The notes under the pieces were generated by a model. It saw nothing but the letters and a program-made list of their open reading frames with translations. It did no database searches and was not told where the DNA came from. From CAYGLV01 sp964351025 (GTDB lineage Bacteria; Actinomycetota; Thermoleophilia; Gaiellales; Gaiellaceae): a stretch of 42,983 nt of DNA. Of this stretch, positions 23,276 through 30,907 are shown piece after piece. Location: the NCBI GenBank assembly GCA_964351025.1, contig CAYGLV010000014.1, positions 1 to 42,983 of the forward strand. The letters are read 5' to 3'. Within the stretch, counting starts at the first letter, position 1; each line of letters begins with the position of its first letter. The translations under genes and the position numbers were made by a program.

Positions 23276-25204
23276 CTACAGAGATTGCGGGTCCACGTCG
23301 ACGACGGCGGTGAGCCCGGCCTTGCGCATCGCGGGGGCTGTGATCGCGAGCAGCTGCGCGGCCTGAACGGCGAGCGCGCGGGGTGCATCCGTCTTGGCGA
23401 CGAGCTGAGCGCGGTGGCGGCCACGCAGCCGCAGCAGCGGCGCCGGGCCGAGCAGGTCCGCCCCGAGACCGCCGAGACGCTGCTTCAGCTCCTGCAGGAC
23501 GCGCAGCGCCGGCTCCGGCTCGGGCCCGGAGACAACGAGCGTCACCAGGTGCCGGAACGGTGGGTAGCCGAGCTCGCGCCGCCGGTCGATCTCCTCGGCG
23601 AGGAACCCGGCGACGTCGTGGCGCGCCGCGAACGCGAGCGGCCGCGCGTCCGGCTGAAAGGTCTGCACGAGCACCTTGCCGGGCGCGTCCCGGCCGCTGC
23701 GGCCGGCCAGCTGGGTTACGAGCTGGAACGTGCGCTCCTCTGCGCGGAAGTCGGGCAGCCCGAGGCTCGTGTCCGCGTCCACGACCGCGGCCAACGCGAC
23801 GCCGGGGAAATGGTGGCCCTTCGCGACCATCTGCGTGCCGATGAGCACGACCCTGTCCAGAGCGGCGAAGCGCGCCAGCGCCTCGTGCATCGCTCCCGGC
23901 TTCGCCGCGGTGTCGGCGTCGAGCCGGATCCGCTCCAACTCGGGGAGCTGCCGCTCCAGCTCGGTCTCGAGCCGCTGCGTGCCGGCACCGATACGCGCCA
24001 GCTCGAGCGAGCCGCAGGCGGGACACGTCTCGGGCACGGCCTCCGAGTAGCCGCAGTGGTGGCAGTGCAGCCGGTCGTCGCGGTGCAGTGTGAGCGAGAC
24101 GTCGCAGAGGTCGCAGCGCCGCGACCGGCCGCAGGCGCGACAGTGGAGCGCAGGCGCGACCCCGCGCCGGTTGAGGAGGAGGATCGCCTTGCCGCCCCGC
24201 TCGACCAGCCCGCCCAGCTCGCGCAGCAGCGGCGCCGAGAGCGGGTAGCCGGCCTCGCGGCGCAGGTCGACGATCCGCACCGACGGCATCGGCGCTCCCA
24301 GGCGTGCGCCGAGCTCGAGCCGCTCGAGCGCGTGCCAGCTCTCGGGCCGCGGCGTCGCGCTGCCGTAGACGGCGACCGCGCCCTCGAGCGCGGCGCGCTT
24401 GGCCGCGACCGTGCGCGCGTCGTAGCGCGGGTCGGACTCCTGCTTGTACGAGGCGTCGTGCTCCTCGTCCACGCAGATCAGGCCGAGGCCGTGCACGGGC
24501 GCGAAGACGGCCGAGCGGGCGCCGACGACGACGCGGGCAGCGCCGGAGGCGATCCGCTCGCGCTCGTCGCGGCGCTCGGCGTCCGAGAGAGCCGAGTGCA
24601 GGATCGCCACGCGTTCGCCGAAGCGCTGGCGGAAGCGGCCCGCCGCCTGGGGCGTCAGGGCGATCTCGGGGACGAGCACGATCGCGCCGAGCCCCCGCTC
24701 GAGCGCTGTCGCGCACGCCTGCAGGTAGACCTCCGTCTTGCCGCTGCCCGTCGCCCCCGCAAGCAGCACGTGCCCGCCGCCGGAGTCGAGGAGCGCCACG
24801 ATGCGATCCACCGCCACGCGCTGCGTCGCGGTGAGCTCGGCCGGCTCGAGCTCACCCGGCAGGCTGTCGCGCTCTGCCGGTGCCGGCCGCTCTGCGCGGC
24901 GGGCGCGCCGCACGGGCGCGACGAGCTCGAGCGCTCGCGCCGGTGTCGAGCCGTAGTAGTCGGCGACCCACAGCGCAAGGTCGACGAGCGCCGGGGGCAG
25001 CTCGAACAGCACGCGCTCGACCGGCGAGACGACGACGCCCGGCGGGGCCTCGACGTCGGCTTCGACGACGACGCCGCGCTGCCGCGCCCGACCGAAGCGG
25101 ATCGCGACCACGGCGCCCTTGCCGACGCCGTCCGGCACCTCGTAGGTGTAGACCCCGCCGACGGCGCGGGTGCGAAGCAACGGTACGACGGATGCGTGGC
25201 GCAC
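23276..25204 (-). CDS. priA: Primosomal protein N' (replication restart helicase PriA)
   Basis: 642 residues, a complete PriA unlike the degenerate actinobacterial versions. An N-terminal 3'-DNA-binding domain (about 1-105) precedes Walker A AGATGSGKTEVY, DEEHDASYKQ, and GSATPRPES. The zinc module follows with CRACGRSRRCDLCDVSL and CHHCGYSEAVPETCPACG, eight cysteines. The C-terminal helicase lobe has QMVAKGHHFPGV and LAGRSGRDAPGKVLVQT. GTG at 25204 is the start. It is divergent from the iron transporter operon across 76 bp. Confidence 0.97.
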   Translation of the reverse strand: MRHASVVPLLRTRAVGGVYTYEVPDGVGKGAVVAIRFGRARQRGVVVEADVEAPPGVVVSPVERVLFELPPALVDLALWVADYYGSTPARALELVAPVRRARRAERPAPAERDSLPGELEPAELTATQRVAVDRIVALLDSGGGHVLLAGATGSGKTEVYLQACATALERGLGAIVLVPEIALTPQAAGRFRQRFGERVAILHSALSDAERRDERERIASGAARVVVGARSAVFAPVHGLGLICVDEEHDASYKQESDPRYDARTVAAKRAALEGAVAVYGSATPRPESWHALERLELGARLGAPMPSVRIVDLRREAGYPLSAPLLRELGGLVERGGKAILLLNRRGVAPALHCRACGRSRRCDLCDVSLTLHRDDRLHCHHCGYSEAVPETCPACGSLELARIGAGTQRLETELERQLPELERIRLDADTAAKPGAMHEALARFAALDRVVLIGTQMVAKGHHFPGVALAAVVDADTSLGLPDFRAEERTFQLVTQLAGRSGRDAPGKVLVQTFQPDARPLAFAARHDVAGFLAEEIDRRRELGYPPFRHLVTLVVSGPEPEPALRVLQELKQRLGGLGADLLGPAPLLRLRGRHRAQLVAKTDAPRALAVQAAQLLAITAPAMRKAGLTAVVDVDPQSL

Positions 25205-25241
25205 GGCCCCACACTAGTCGTGACATCCGCCGGCGCCCCGT

Positions 25242-25281
25242 CGTGAAATCACGTGCGGGAAGCTGTAAGGTTTGCCTTACA
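25242..25281 (+). promoter_or_regulatory. Probable fbpC promoter with palindromic DtxR-type operator
   Basis: A perfect inverted repeat, TGTAAGG-tttg-CCTTACA, occupies 25264-25281 and ends on the A of the fbpC ATG. The core is repeated at 26306-26321. The inverted half-sites with AGG/CCT resemble binding sites of DtxR/IdeR/MntR-type metal repressors, and such a gene lies at the end of this operon. GTGAAA at 25242-25247 and TAAGGT at 25266-25271 are possible -35 and -10 elements 18 bp apart. That promoter would give a leaderless fbpC transcript, and a bound repressor would cover the -10. The palindrome is directly seen; its role is inferred. Confidence 0.65.
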
Positions 25282-26297
25282 TGTTCTGTTCGATCATCCG
25301 CCTCGATGGCGTCAGCAAGCGCTTCGGCGACACCGTCGCCGTGGAGGACGCGCACCTCACGGTCGAGCGGGGCGACTTCGTCGCCCTACTGGGCCCGAGT
25401 GGCTGCGGCAAGACGACGCTCCTGCGCCTGATCGCCGGCTTCGAGGAGCCCGAAACCGGCACCGTCTCCGTCCGCGGCCGCCGCGTCGCGGGCGCCGGGA
25501 CGTGGGTCGAGCCCGAGCGTCGCTGCGTCGGCATGGTCTTCCAGGACTACGCGCTCTTCCCGCACCTCACTGTCGCGGAGAACGTCGGTTTCGGGCTGCC
25601 ACGTCGCGAGCGGCGCGGGCGGCTTCCGGAGGTGCTGTCGCTCGTCGGCCTCGACGGCTGCAACGCCCGCTATCCGCACGAGCTCTCCGGCGGGGAGCAG
25701 CAGCGAGTAGCGCTCGCGCGGGCGCTCGCTCCTGGGCCCGAGCTCGTCCTCCTGGACGAGCCGTGGTCGAACATCGACCCGCACCTCCGCACGACGATGC
25801 GCGGCGAGCTCGCCGCGATCCTGCGCGCCGCCGACGTCACGGTCATCCTCGTGACCCACGATCGCGAGGAGGCGTTCTCCCTCGCCGACCGGATTGCGGT
25901 GATGCGCGACGGGCGCATCGTCCAGGAAGGGACGCCGGAGAACGTCTACGGCGCGCCGGCGACACGCTGGGCGGCGGAGTTCGTCGGGGCCGGCAACTTC
26001 CTCCCGGGAAGCCTCGAGGGCGGCGTTGTCCGCACGGCCCTCGGGGCGTTCACGGCTGTGAACGCGAACGGCCACACCGAAGTCGAGGTGCTGATCCGGC
26101 CCGAGCTGCTCGAGCTTCTCCCCGACCCGGCCGGTGCGGCCGAGGTCGTGGCACGCGAGTTCCGCGGCCACGACGTCTTCTACCGCGTGCGGCTGAACGG
26201 CTACGAGCTCGTCTCCCAGCGCCCCTCCACGGAGGTCGTCCCTCTCGGCGCGCGCGTCTCGATCCGCGCCCACACGGGTCCCGTCGCGGTCTTCTAG
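25281..26297 (+). CDS. fbpC: Ferric-iron ABC transporter ATP-binding protein
   Basis: 338-residue ATPase that powers the importer. Walker A is GPSGCGKTT, the Q-loop region VFQDYALFPHLTVAENV, signature LSGGEQQRVALARAL, Walker B LVLLDEPWSNID and H-loop VTHDREEA. A C-terminal TOBE-type regulatory domain follows from about residue 240. ATG at 25281 directly abuts the operator; no Shine-Dalgarno is possible there, consistent with leaderless translation, though an in-frame TTG at 25272 exists inside the operator. Iron specificity is inferred from the fbpA partner. Confidence 0.92.
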   Translation: MFCSIIRLDGVSKRFGDTVAVEDAHLTVERGDFVALLGPSGCGKTTLLRLIAGFEEPETGTVSVRGRRVAGAGTWVEPERRCVGMVFQDYALFPHLTVAENVGFGLPRRERRGRLPEVLSLVGLDGCNARYPHELSGGEQQRVALARALAPGPELVLLDEPWSNIDPHLRTTMRGELAAILRAADVTVILVTHDREEAFSLADRIAVMRDGRIVQEGTPENVYGAPATRWAAEFVGAGNFLPGSLEGGVVRTALGAFTAVNANGHTEVEVLIRPELLELLPDPAGAAEVVAREFRGHDVFYRVRLNGYELVSQRPSTEVVPLGARVSIRAHTGPVAVF

Positions 26298-26300
26298 ATC

Positions 26301-26345
26301 GTTATGTAAGGTCTGCCTTACTTAAACTGCAAGGCACACCTAACT
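26301..26345 (+). promoter_or_regulatory. Second and third candidate metal-repressor operators, upstream of fbpA
   Basis: In the 62 bp between fbpC and fbpA, GTAAGG-tctg-CCTTAC (26306-26321) repeats the 6-4-6 core of the fbpC operator with only the spacer changed. About 14 bp on, GCAAGG-caca-CCTAAC (26330-26345) is a weaker third site whose reverse complement starts GTTAGGTGTG, close to an IdeR half-site. TTAAACT at 26322-26328 between them could serve as a -10 region. A good ribosome site (GGAGGG) precedes the fbpA ATG. This implies separate, regulated transcription of the binding protein. Confidence 0.6.
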
Positions 26346-26359
26346 CACGGAGGGAAGCG

Positions 26360-27373
26360 ATGCGCAACGTAGGTGCTCTCGCGCTCGTCGGCGCCGTTCT
26401 TGCAGTCGGTGCGGCCGCCTGCGGGGGTGGCGGCGGCGACGGCAAGCTGACGGTCTACTCCGGCCGCGAAGAGGAGCTTGTCGCGCCCCTGTTCGAGCGG
26501 TTCGAGCGGGAGACCGGCATCGAGGTAGAGGTCCGCTATGGCGACAGCGCCGAGCTTGCCGCGACGATCGCCGAGGAGGGCGACAACTCGCCCGCAGACG
26601 TCTTCTTCGCCCAGGATCCCGGCTCGCTCGGGGCCGTCGAAGGTGAGGGGCTGCTCGCGCAGCTGCCCGCCGAGATCCTCGACCGCGTGCCGGCCGCATT
26701 CCGCGACCCGGATGGACACTGGGCGGGGACGTCGGGCCGCGTCCGCGTGATCGTCTACAACACGGATGCCCTCTCGGAGAGCGAGGTGCCGGACTCGGTC
26801 TTCGACCTGACCGACCCGAAGTGGAAGGGCAGGATCGGGATCGCGCCGACGAACGCCTCGTTCCAGGCGTTCGTCACCGCGATGCGCCTCTCCGAGGGCG
26901 ACGAGCGCACGCGTGAGTGGCTCGAAGCCGTGAAGAGGAACGACCCGAAGTTCTACGAGAAGAACACGCCGATCGTCGAGGCGGTCGCGTCCGCCGAGGT
27001 CGCGCTCGGACTGGTGAACCACTACTACCTCTACCTCGTGAAGGGGGAGCAGCCAGACGCGCCGATCGCGAATCACTTCCTCGCGCCCGGCGACCCGGGC
27101 TCGCTCGTGAGCGTCGCGGGCGCCGCAGTCCTCGCGTCCGGCGACCGCGACCTCGGCGCGCAGTTCGTGGAGTTCCTCCTCTCAGACGAGAGCCAGCGGT
27201 TCTACGTCGACGAGGCGGAGGAGGCGGAGTACCCGCTCGTGGCCGGAATCGCTCCGAAGCAGGGCCTGCCGTCGCTCGACTCGCTGCGTGGGCCCGAAAT
27301 CGTGCTCGACCGCCTCGGCGCCGAGCTCGAGCGGACGCTCGAGCTGCTGAACGAGACCGGCTACACGTCGTGA
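26360..27373 (+). CDS. fbpA: Ferric-iron-binding lipoprotein of ABC transporter
   Basis: 337-residue solute-binding protein. A lipoprotein signal ends at Cys21 (VGAAAC followed by Gly repeats), so it is membrane-anchored outside the cell. LTVYSGREEELVAPLFERFERETGIEVEVRYGDS begins the mature fold, and ADVFFAQDPGSLGAV follows. The paired tyrosines in VNHYYLYLVKG (Tyr222, Tyr223) match the ferric-iron ligands of FbpA/AfuA proteins. GGAGGG precedes the ATG. The stop overlaps fbpB by 4 bp. Separate operators lie just upstream. Confidence 0.93.
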   Translation: MRNVGALALVGAVLAVGAAACGGGGGDGKLTVYSGREEELVAPLFERFERETGIEVEVRYGDSAELAATIAEEGDNSPADVFFAQDPGSLGAVEGEGLLAQLPAEILDRVPAAFRDPDGHWAGTSGRVRVIVYNTDALSESEVPDSVFDLTDPKWKGRIGIAPTNASFQAFVTAMRLSEGDERTREWLEAVKRNDPKFYEKNTPIVEAVASAEVALGLVNHYYLYLVKGEQPDAPIANHFLAPGDPGSLVSVAGAAVLASGDRDLGAQFVEFLLSDESQRFYVDEAEEAEYPLVAGIAPKQGLPSLDSLRGPEIVLDRLGAELERTLELLNETGYTS

Positions 27374-28944
27374 CGGCGAGGAGCGGGAGGCGCCGACCCC
27401 CGCTCCTCCTCGCCCTTCCGGCGGGGCTCGTGATCGCGCTCCTACTGCTGCCGCTCACCTACCTCGTCGTGAGGGCGGCGGGCGGCGGCGGGAGGGCCTG
27501 GCGCGTCCTCGGCCGCCAGAACACCCTCGAGCTCGTGCTCCAGACCGGGGCGCTCGTCCTCGCAGTCACGGCGGCGACGATCGCCGTCGGCGTGCCCCTC
27601 GCCTGGCTCGTGACGCGAACGGACCTCCCGGGCCGGCGCTTCTGGGCGGTGGCGGCCGCACTGCCCCTCGTGATCCCGAGCTACGTCGCCGCGTTCTGCC
27701 TACTCGGCGCATTCGGGCCGAGAGGCCTGCTCCAGAAGATCCTCGGCGTGGAGCGCCTGCCGGAGATCTACGGCTTCTGGGGCGCGCTTGCGGCGCTCAC
27801 GCTCTCGACGTACCCGTTCGTCTTCCTGCTCACCGCGGCCGCGCTCCGCGGCCTCGACCCGGCGCTCGAGGAGGCCTCTCGCGGACTTGGGCGCTCCCGT
27901 CTGCACACGTTCGTGAGCGTGACGCTGCCCGCTCTCCGGCCGGCGATCGGCTCTGGGGCGCTCCTTGTCGCCCTCTACACCCTGTCGGACTTCGGGGTCG
28001 TGTCGCTCATGCGCTACGAGGCGCTGACCCGTGCGATCTACCTTCAGTACCGGTCGCTCTTCGACCGAGCGCCCGCGGCGGTACTCGCACTCGTGCTCGT
28101 CGCGCTGACCGCACTCATCGTCGCCGGCGAGGCGCGGACGCGGCGGAGAGGCGCCTTCCGTTCCGGCCCAGGCACGGCGCGGCGGGCGCCCACCGCGGCA
28201 CTCGGGCCGTGGAAGGTGCCGGCGCTCGCGTTCTGCGCCACGGTCGCGACGTTCTTCCTCATTGTCCCGGCGGCCGTCCTCGGCTACTGGCTCGTGCGCG
28301 GGATCGAGCTGAGCCGCCCGCTTGGCTTCCCGTGGGAGGAGGCAGCGCACTCCCTGCTCGCATCGTCGCTCGCCGCGGCCGTGGCCGTTGCGGCAGCGCT
28401 CCCGGTCGCCGTGCTCGCACGGCGGTTCCCCACATGGTGGACACGGGGGTTCGAGCGGACCGCGTACTCCGCGAACGCGCTCCCGGGGATCGTGATCGCG
28501 CTCTCGCTCGTGTTCTTCGCCGCGCGGTACCTGACGCCGCTCTACCAGACTCTCGCCTTGCTCGTCTTCGCCTACGTCGTGCGCTTCTTCCCGCAGGCGC
28601 TCGCCGGCGTCGACTCAGCGCTCGCCGGCGTGAGCCCGCGGACGGAGGAGGCCGCACGAAGCCTTGGTCGCAGTCACCTCGCCACGCTCGCGTCCGTGAC
28701 CGTCCCGCTCCTCCGCTCGGGGCTCGGGGCGGGTGCCGCGCTCGTCTTTCTCTCCGCGATGAAGGAGCTCCCCGCAACGCTCCTCCTGCGCCCGATCGGC
28801 TTCGACACGCTCGCGACCGACATCTGGCGGTTCACGGCCGTCGGAGCGTACTCACGGGCGGCACTCCCGGCGCTCGTCCTGATCGCCGTCTCGGCACCGT
28901 TCCTCTACCTTGTTTCGAAGGACCGGCGGCCGGGGGTAGAGTGA
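27370..28944 (+). CDS. fbpB: Ferric-iron ABC transporter permease (fused double domain)
   Basis: 524-residue membrane protein with about twelve hydrophobic helices. Two permease domains are fused, each with an EAA loop: EEASRGLGRSRLHTFVSVTLP in the first half and EEAARSLGRSHLATLASVTVP in the second. This is the standard FbpB layout. The Arg-rich linker between the halves lies at about residues 255-280. GTG at 27370 overlaps the fbpA stop (GTGA). The stop at 28944 overlaps a possible GTG start of the regulator gene. Confidence 0.94.
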   Translation: MTARSGRRRPPLLLALPAGLVIALLLLPLTYLVVRAAGGGGRAWRVLGRQNTLELVLQTGALVLAVTAATIAVGVPLAWLVTRTDLPGRRFWAVAAALPLVIPSYVAAFCLLGAFGPRGLLQKILGVERLPEIYGFWGALAALTLSTYPFVFLLTAAALRGLDPALEEASRGLGRSRLHTFVSVTLPALRPAIGSGALLVALYTLSDFGVVSLMRYEALTRAIYLQYRSLFDRAPAAVLALVLVALTALIVAGEARTRRRGAFRSGPGTARRAPTAALGPWKVPALAFCATVATFFLIVPAAVLGYWLVRGIELSRPLGFPWEEAAHSLLASSLAAAVAVAAALPVAVLARRFPTWWTRGFERTAYSANALPGIVIALSLVFFAARYLTPLYQTLALLVFAYVVRFFPQALAGVDSALAGVSPRTEEAARSLGRSHLATLASVTVPLLRSGLGAGAALVFLSAMKELPATLLLRPIGFDTLATDIWRFTAVGAYSRAALPALVLIAVSAPFLYLVSKDRRPGVE

Positions 28945-28949
28945 CGGCG

Positions 28950-29630
28950 ATGGCGGGTCACTCGATCGACGAGTATCTGGAGACGATCTACTTCCTCGCC
29001 TTCCCGATCGGCGAGTACCGGCCCCACGGCGCCGACTCCGCCGCGATCGCCTCGCGCGTCGCGGAGATGCTCGGCGTCTCCCGCGCCTCGGCCGGCGAGA
29101 TGCTGAAGCGGCTCGAGGCCGACGGGCTCGTCGAGCGAGGCGAGCGCAAGGAGGCAATCCTGACCCCGACGGGGATCGAGCGCGCCGAGCGGGTGGTCCG
29201 GAAGCACCGGATCATCGAGCGCCTGCTCACCGACTTCATGGGCTACACGGCTGCCGAGTCGCACCACCAGGCCGACGAGCTGGGCGACACGTTCACCGAC
29301 GACATGATCGAGCGGATCAACGAGCGCCTCGGGCGCCCCGAGCGCTGCCCGCACGGCTGGCCCGTCGAGCCGTCCTTCGAGCAGGACGAGAACCGCGGCC
29401 TTGCGCCGCTCTCGCTGCTGCCGCTCTGCACGCAGGCGGAGATCGTCCGCCTCGCCGAGCACGACGGCGACCTTCTCGAGTGGTTCTACGCCGAAGGCTT
29501 CGTCCCCGGCGCCATGGTGGAGCTGCGCGAGGCGCAGCCCGCGGCCGGGCAGCTCAAGGTCGCCCTCGACGGCACGGAGCGAGCGATCTCCGACAAGGCC
29601 GCTGCGGGCCTGTTCGTTCGGGCCGCGTAG
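28950..29630 (+). CDS. DtxR/MntR-family metal-dependent transcriptional repressor
   Basis: 226 residues. The N-terminal winged helix contains DEYLETIYFLAF, ASRVAEMLGVSRASAGEMLKRLEADGLVER; the dimerisation domain carries HRIIERLLTDF and CPHGWPVE. A C-terminal SH3/FeoA-like domain runs from about 150 to 226. Aligned by eye to MntR, the metal positions are Glu8 (MntR Asp8), Asp109 (Glu99), Gly112 (Glu102) and Asp113 (His103), so two canonical ligands differ. ATG at 28950 is chosen; GTG at 28941 overlaps the fbpB stop and is an alternative. It probably controls the palindromes at 25264 and 26306. It ends 4 bp from the convergent metK stop. Confidence 0.92.
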   Translation: MAGHSIDEYLETIYFLAFPIGEYRPHGADSAAIASRVAEMLGVSRASAGEMLKRLEADGLVERGERKEAILTPTGIERAERVVRKHRIIERLLTDFMGYTAAESHHQADELGDTFTDDMIERINERLGRPERCPHGWPVEPSFEQDENRGLAPLSLLPLCTQAEIVRLAEHDGDLLEWFYAEGFVPGAMVELREAQPAAGQLKVALDGTERAISDKAAAGLFVRAA

Positions 29631-29634
29631 GGTT

Positions 29635-30882
29635 CTAGGAGGCCGCCGCGGCGGCGAGCCCTGCGGCCGCCCGGAGCGCGGCCGCCTTGTCCGTGCGCTC
29701 CCAGGTGAAGTCCCTGTCCTCGCGCCCGAAGTGGCCGTAGGCGGCCGTCTTCGCGTAGATCGGGCGACGGAGGTCGAGGTCGCGGATGATCGCCGCGGGG
29801 CGCAGGTCGAAGTGCTCGCGCACGAGCTCCTCGAGCCGTCCGAGCGGCACGGTCTCGGTGCCGAAGCACTCGAGCTCGATCGAGACCGGGTGCGCGACGC
29901 CGATCGCGTAGGCGATCTGCAGCTCGCAGCGATCGGCCAGGCCCGCGGCGACGAGATTCTTCGCGACGTGGCGCGCGGCGTACGCGCCCGAGCGGTCGAC
30001 CTTCGTCGGATCCTTGCCCGAGAAGGCACCGCCGCCGTGGCGGGCCGAGCCGCCGTACGTGTCGACGATGATCTTGCGTCCGGTGACGCCGGTGTCGGAG
30101 ATCGGGCCGCCGGCGACGAAGCGCCCGGTCGGGTTGACGAGCACGAAGTTGCGGTCGTGGCGAAGCCGGTGCGCGTCGTACAGCTCGGGGGGCAGGATCG
30201 GCTCGAGCACGTGCTCGATCACGTCCGGCTTGAGCAGCGTCTCGATGTCGAGCCCGTCGCGGTGCTGACACGAGACGAGCACCTGCTCGATCTCGACGGC
30301 GCGCTGAAGCCCGTGCTCGTCCACCTCGTAGCGCACGGTCACCTGCGACTTCCCGTCGGGGCGAAGGTACGGGAGCACGTCGGCCTTGCGCACCTCCGAG
30401 AGCCGCTTCGCGATGCGGTGGGCGAGCGTGATCGGGAGCGGCATCAGCGTCTCCGTCTCGTTGCACGCGTAGCCGAACATCATCCCCTGGTCGCCGGCGC
30501 CGGTCCGGTCGAGGTCGTCTCCGCCGGCCTCGTGCTGGATCTCGTACGACTCGTCCACGCCCTGCGCGATATCGGGCGACTGCTCGTCGATCGCGACGAT
30601 CACGCCGCACGTGTCCGCGTCGAAGCCGTACTTCGCGCGGTCGTAGCCGATCTCGCGGATGCGGTCGCGCACGAGGCGCGGGATGTCCACGTAGGTCTTC
30701 GTCGTGATCTCGCCGGCAACGACGACGAGGCCCGTCGTGATCAGCGTCTCGCAGGCGACGCGGCCTGCGGGGTCCTCGCGCAGGACGGCGTCGAGGACGC
30801 TGTCGGAGACCTGGTCGGCGATCTTGTCGGGGTGACCCTCGGTCACCGACTCCGACGTGAAGGGGAAGCTGCGCACGGCCAT
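29635..30882 (-). CDS. metK: S-adenosylmethionine synthetase
   Basis: Makes AdoMet from methionine and ATP. The 415 residues show FTSESVTEGHPDKIADQVSD, the hexapeptide GAGDQG (in RTGAGDQGMMFGYA), HRDGLDIETLL, VNPTGRFVAGGPISDTGVTGRKI and GGGAFSGKDPTKVDRS, covering ATP, metal and P-loop-like sites. The C-terminal Ala-rich tail is dispensable in appearance. In many actinobacteria metK lies beside priA; here the iron transporter operon sits between them. It converges on the dtxR-type gene with only 4 bp between stops. Confidence 0.98.
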   Translation of the reverse strand: MAVRSFPFTSESVTEGHPDKIADQVSDSVLDAVLREDPAGRVACETLITTGLVVVAGEITTKTYVDIPRLVRDRIREIGYDRAKYGFDADTCGVIVAIDEQSPDIAQGVDESYEIQHEAGGDDLDRTGAGDQGMMFGYACNETETLMPLPITLAHRIAKRLSEVRKADVLPYLRPDGKSQVTVRYEVDEHGLQRAVEIEQVLVSCQHRDGLDIETLLKPDVIEHVLEPILPPELYDAHRLRHDRNFVLVNPTGRFVAGGPISDTGVTGRKIIVDTYGGSARHGGGAFSGKDPTKVDRSGAYAARHVAKNLVAAGLADRCELQIAYAIGVAHPVSIELECFGTETVPLGRLEELVREHFDLRPAAIIRDLDLRRPIYAKTAAYGHFGREDRDFTWERTDKAAALRAAAGLAAAAAS

Positions 30883-30907
30883 CGGGTCGAAAGCCTAGCG
30901 GTCGCGG

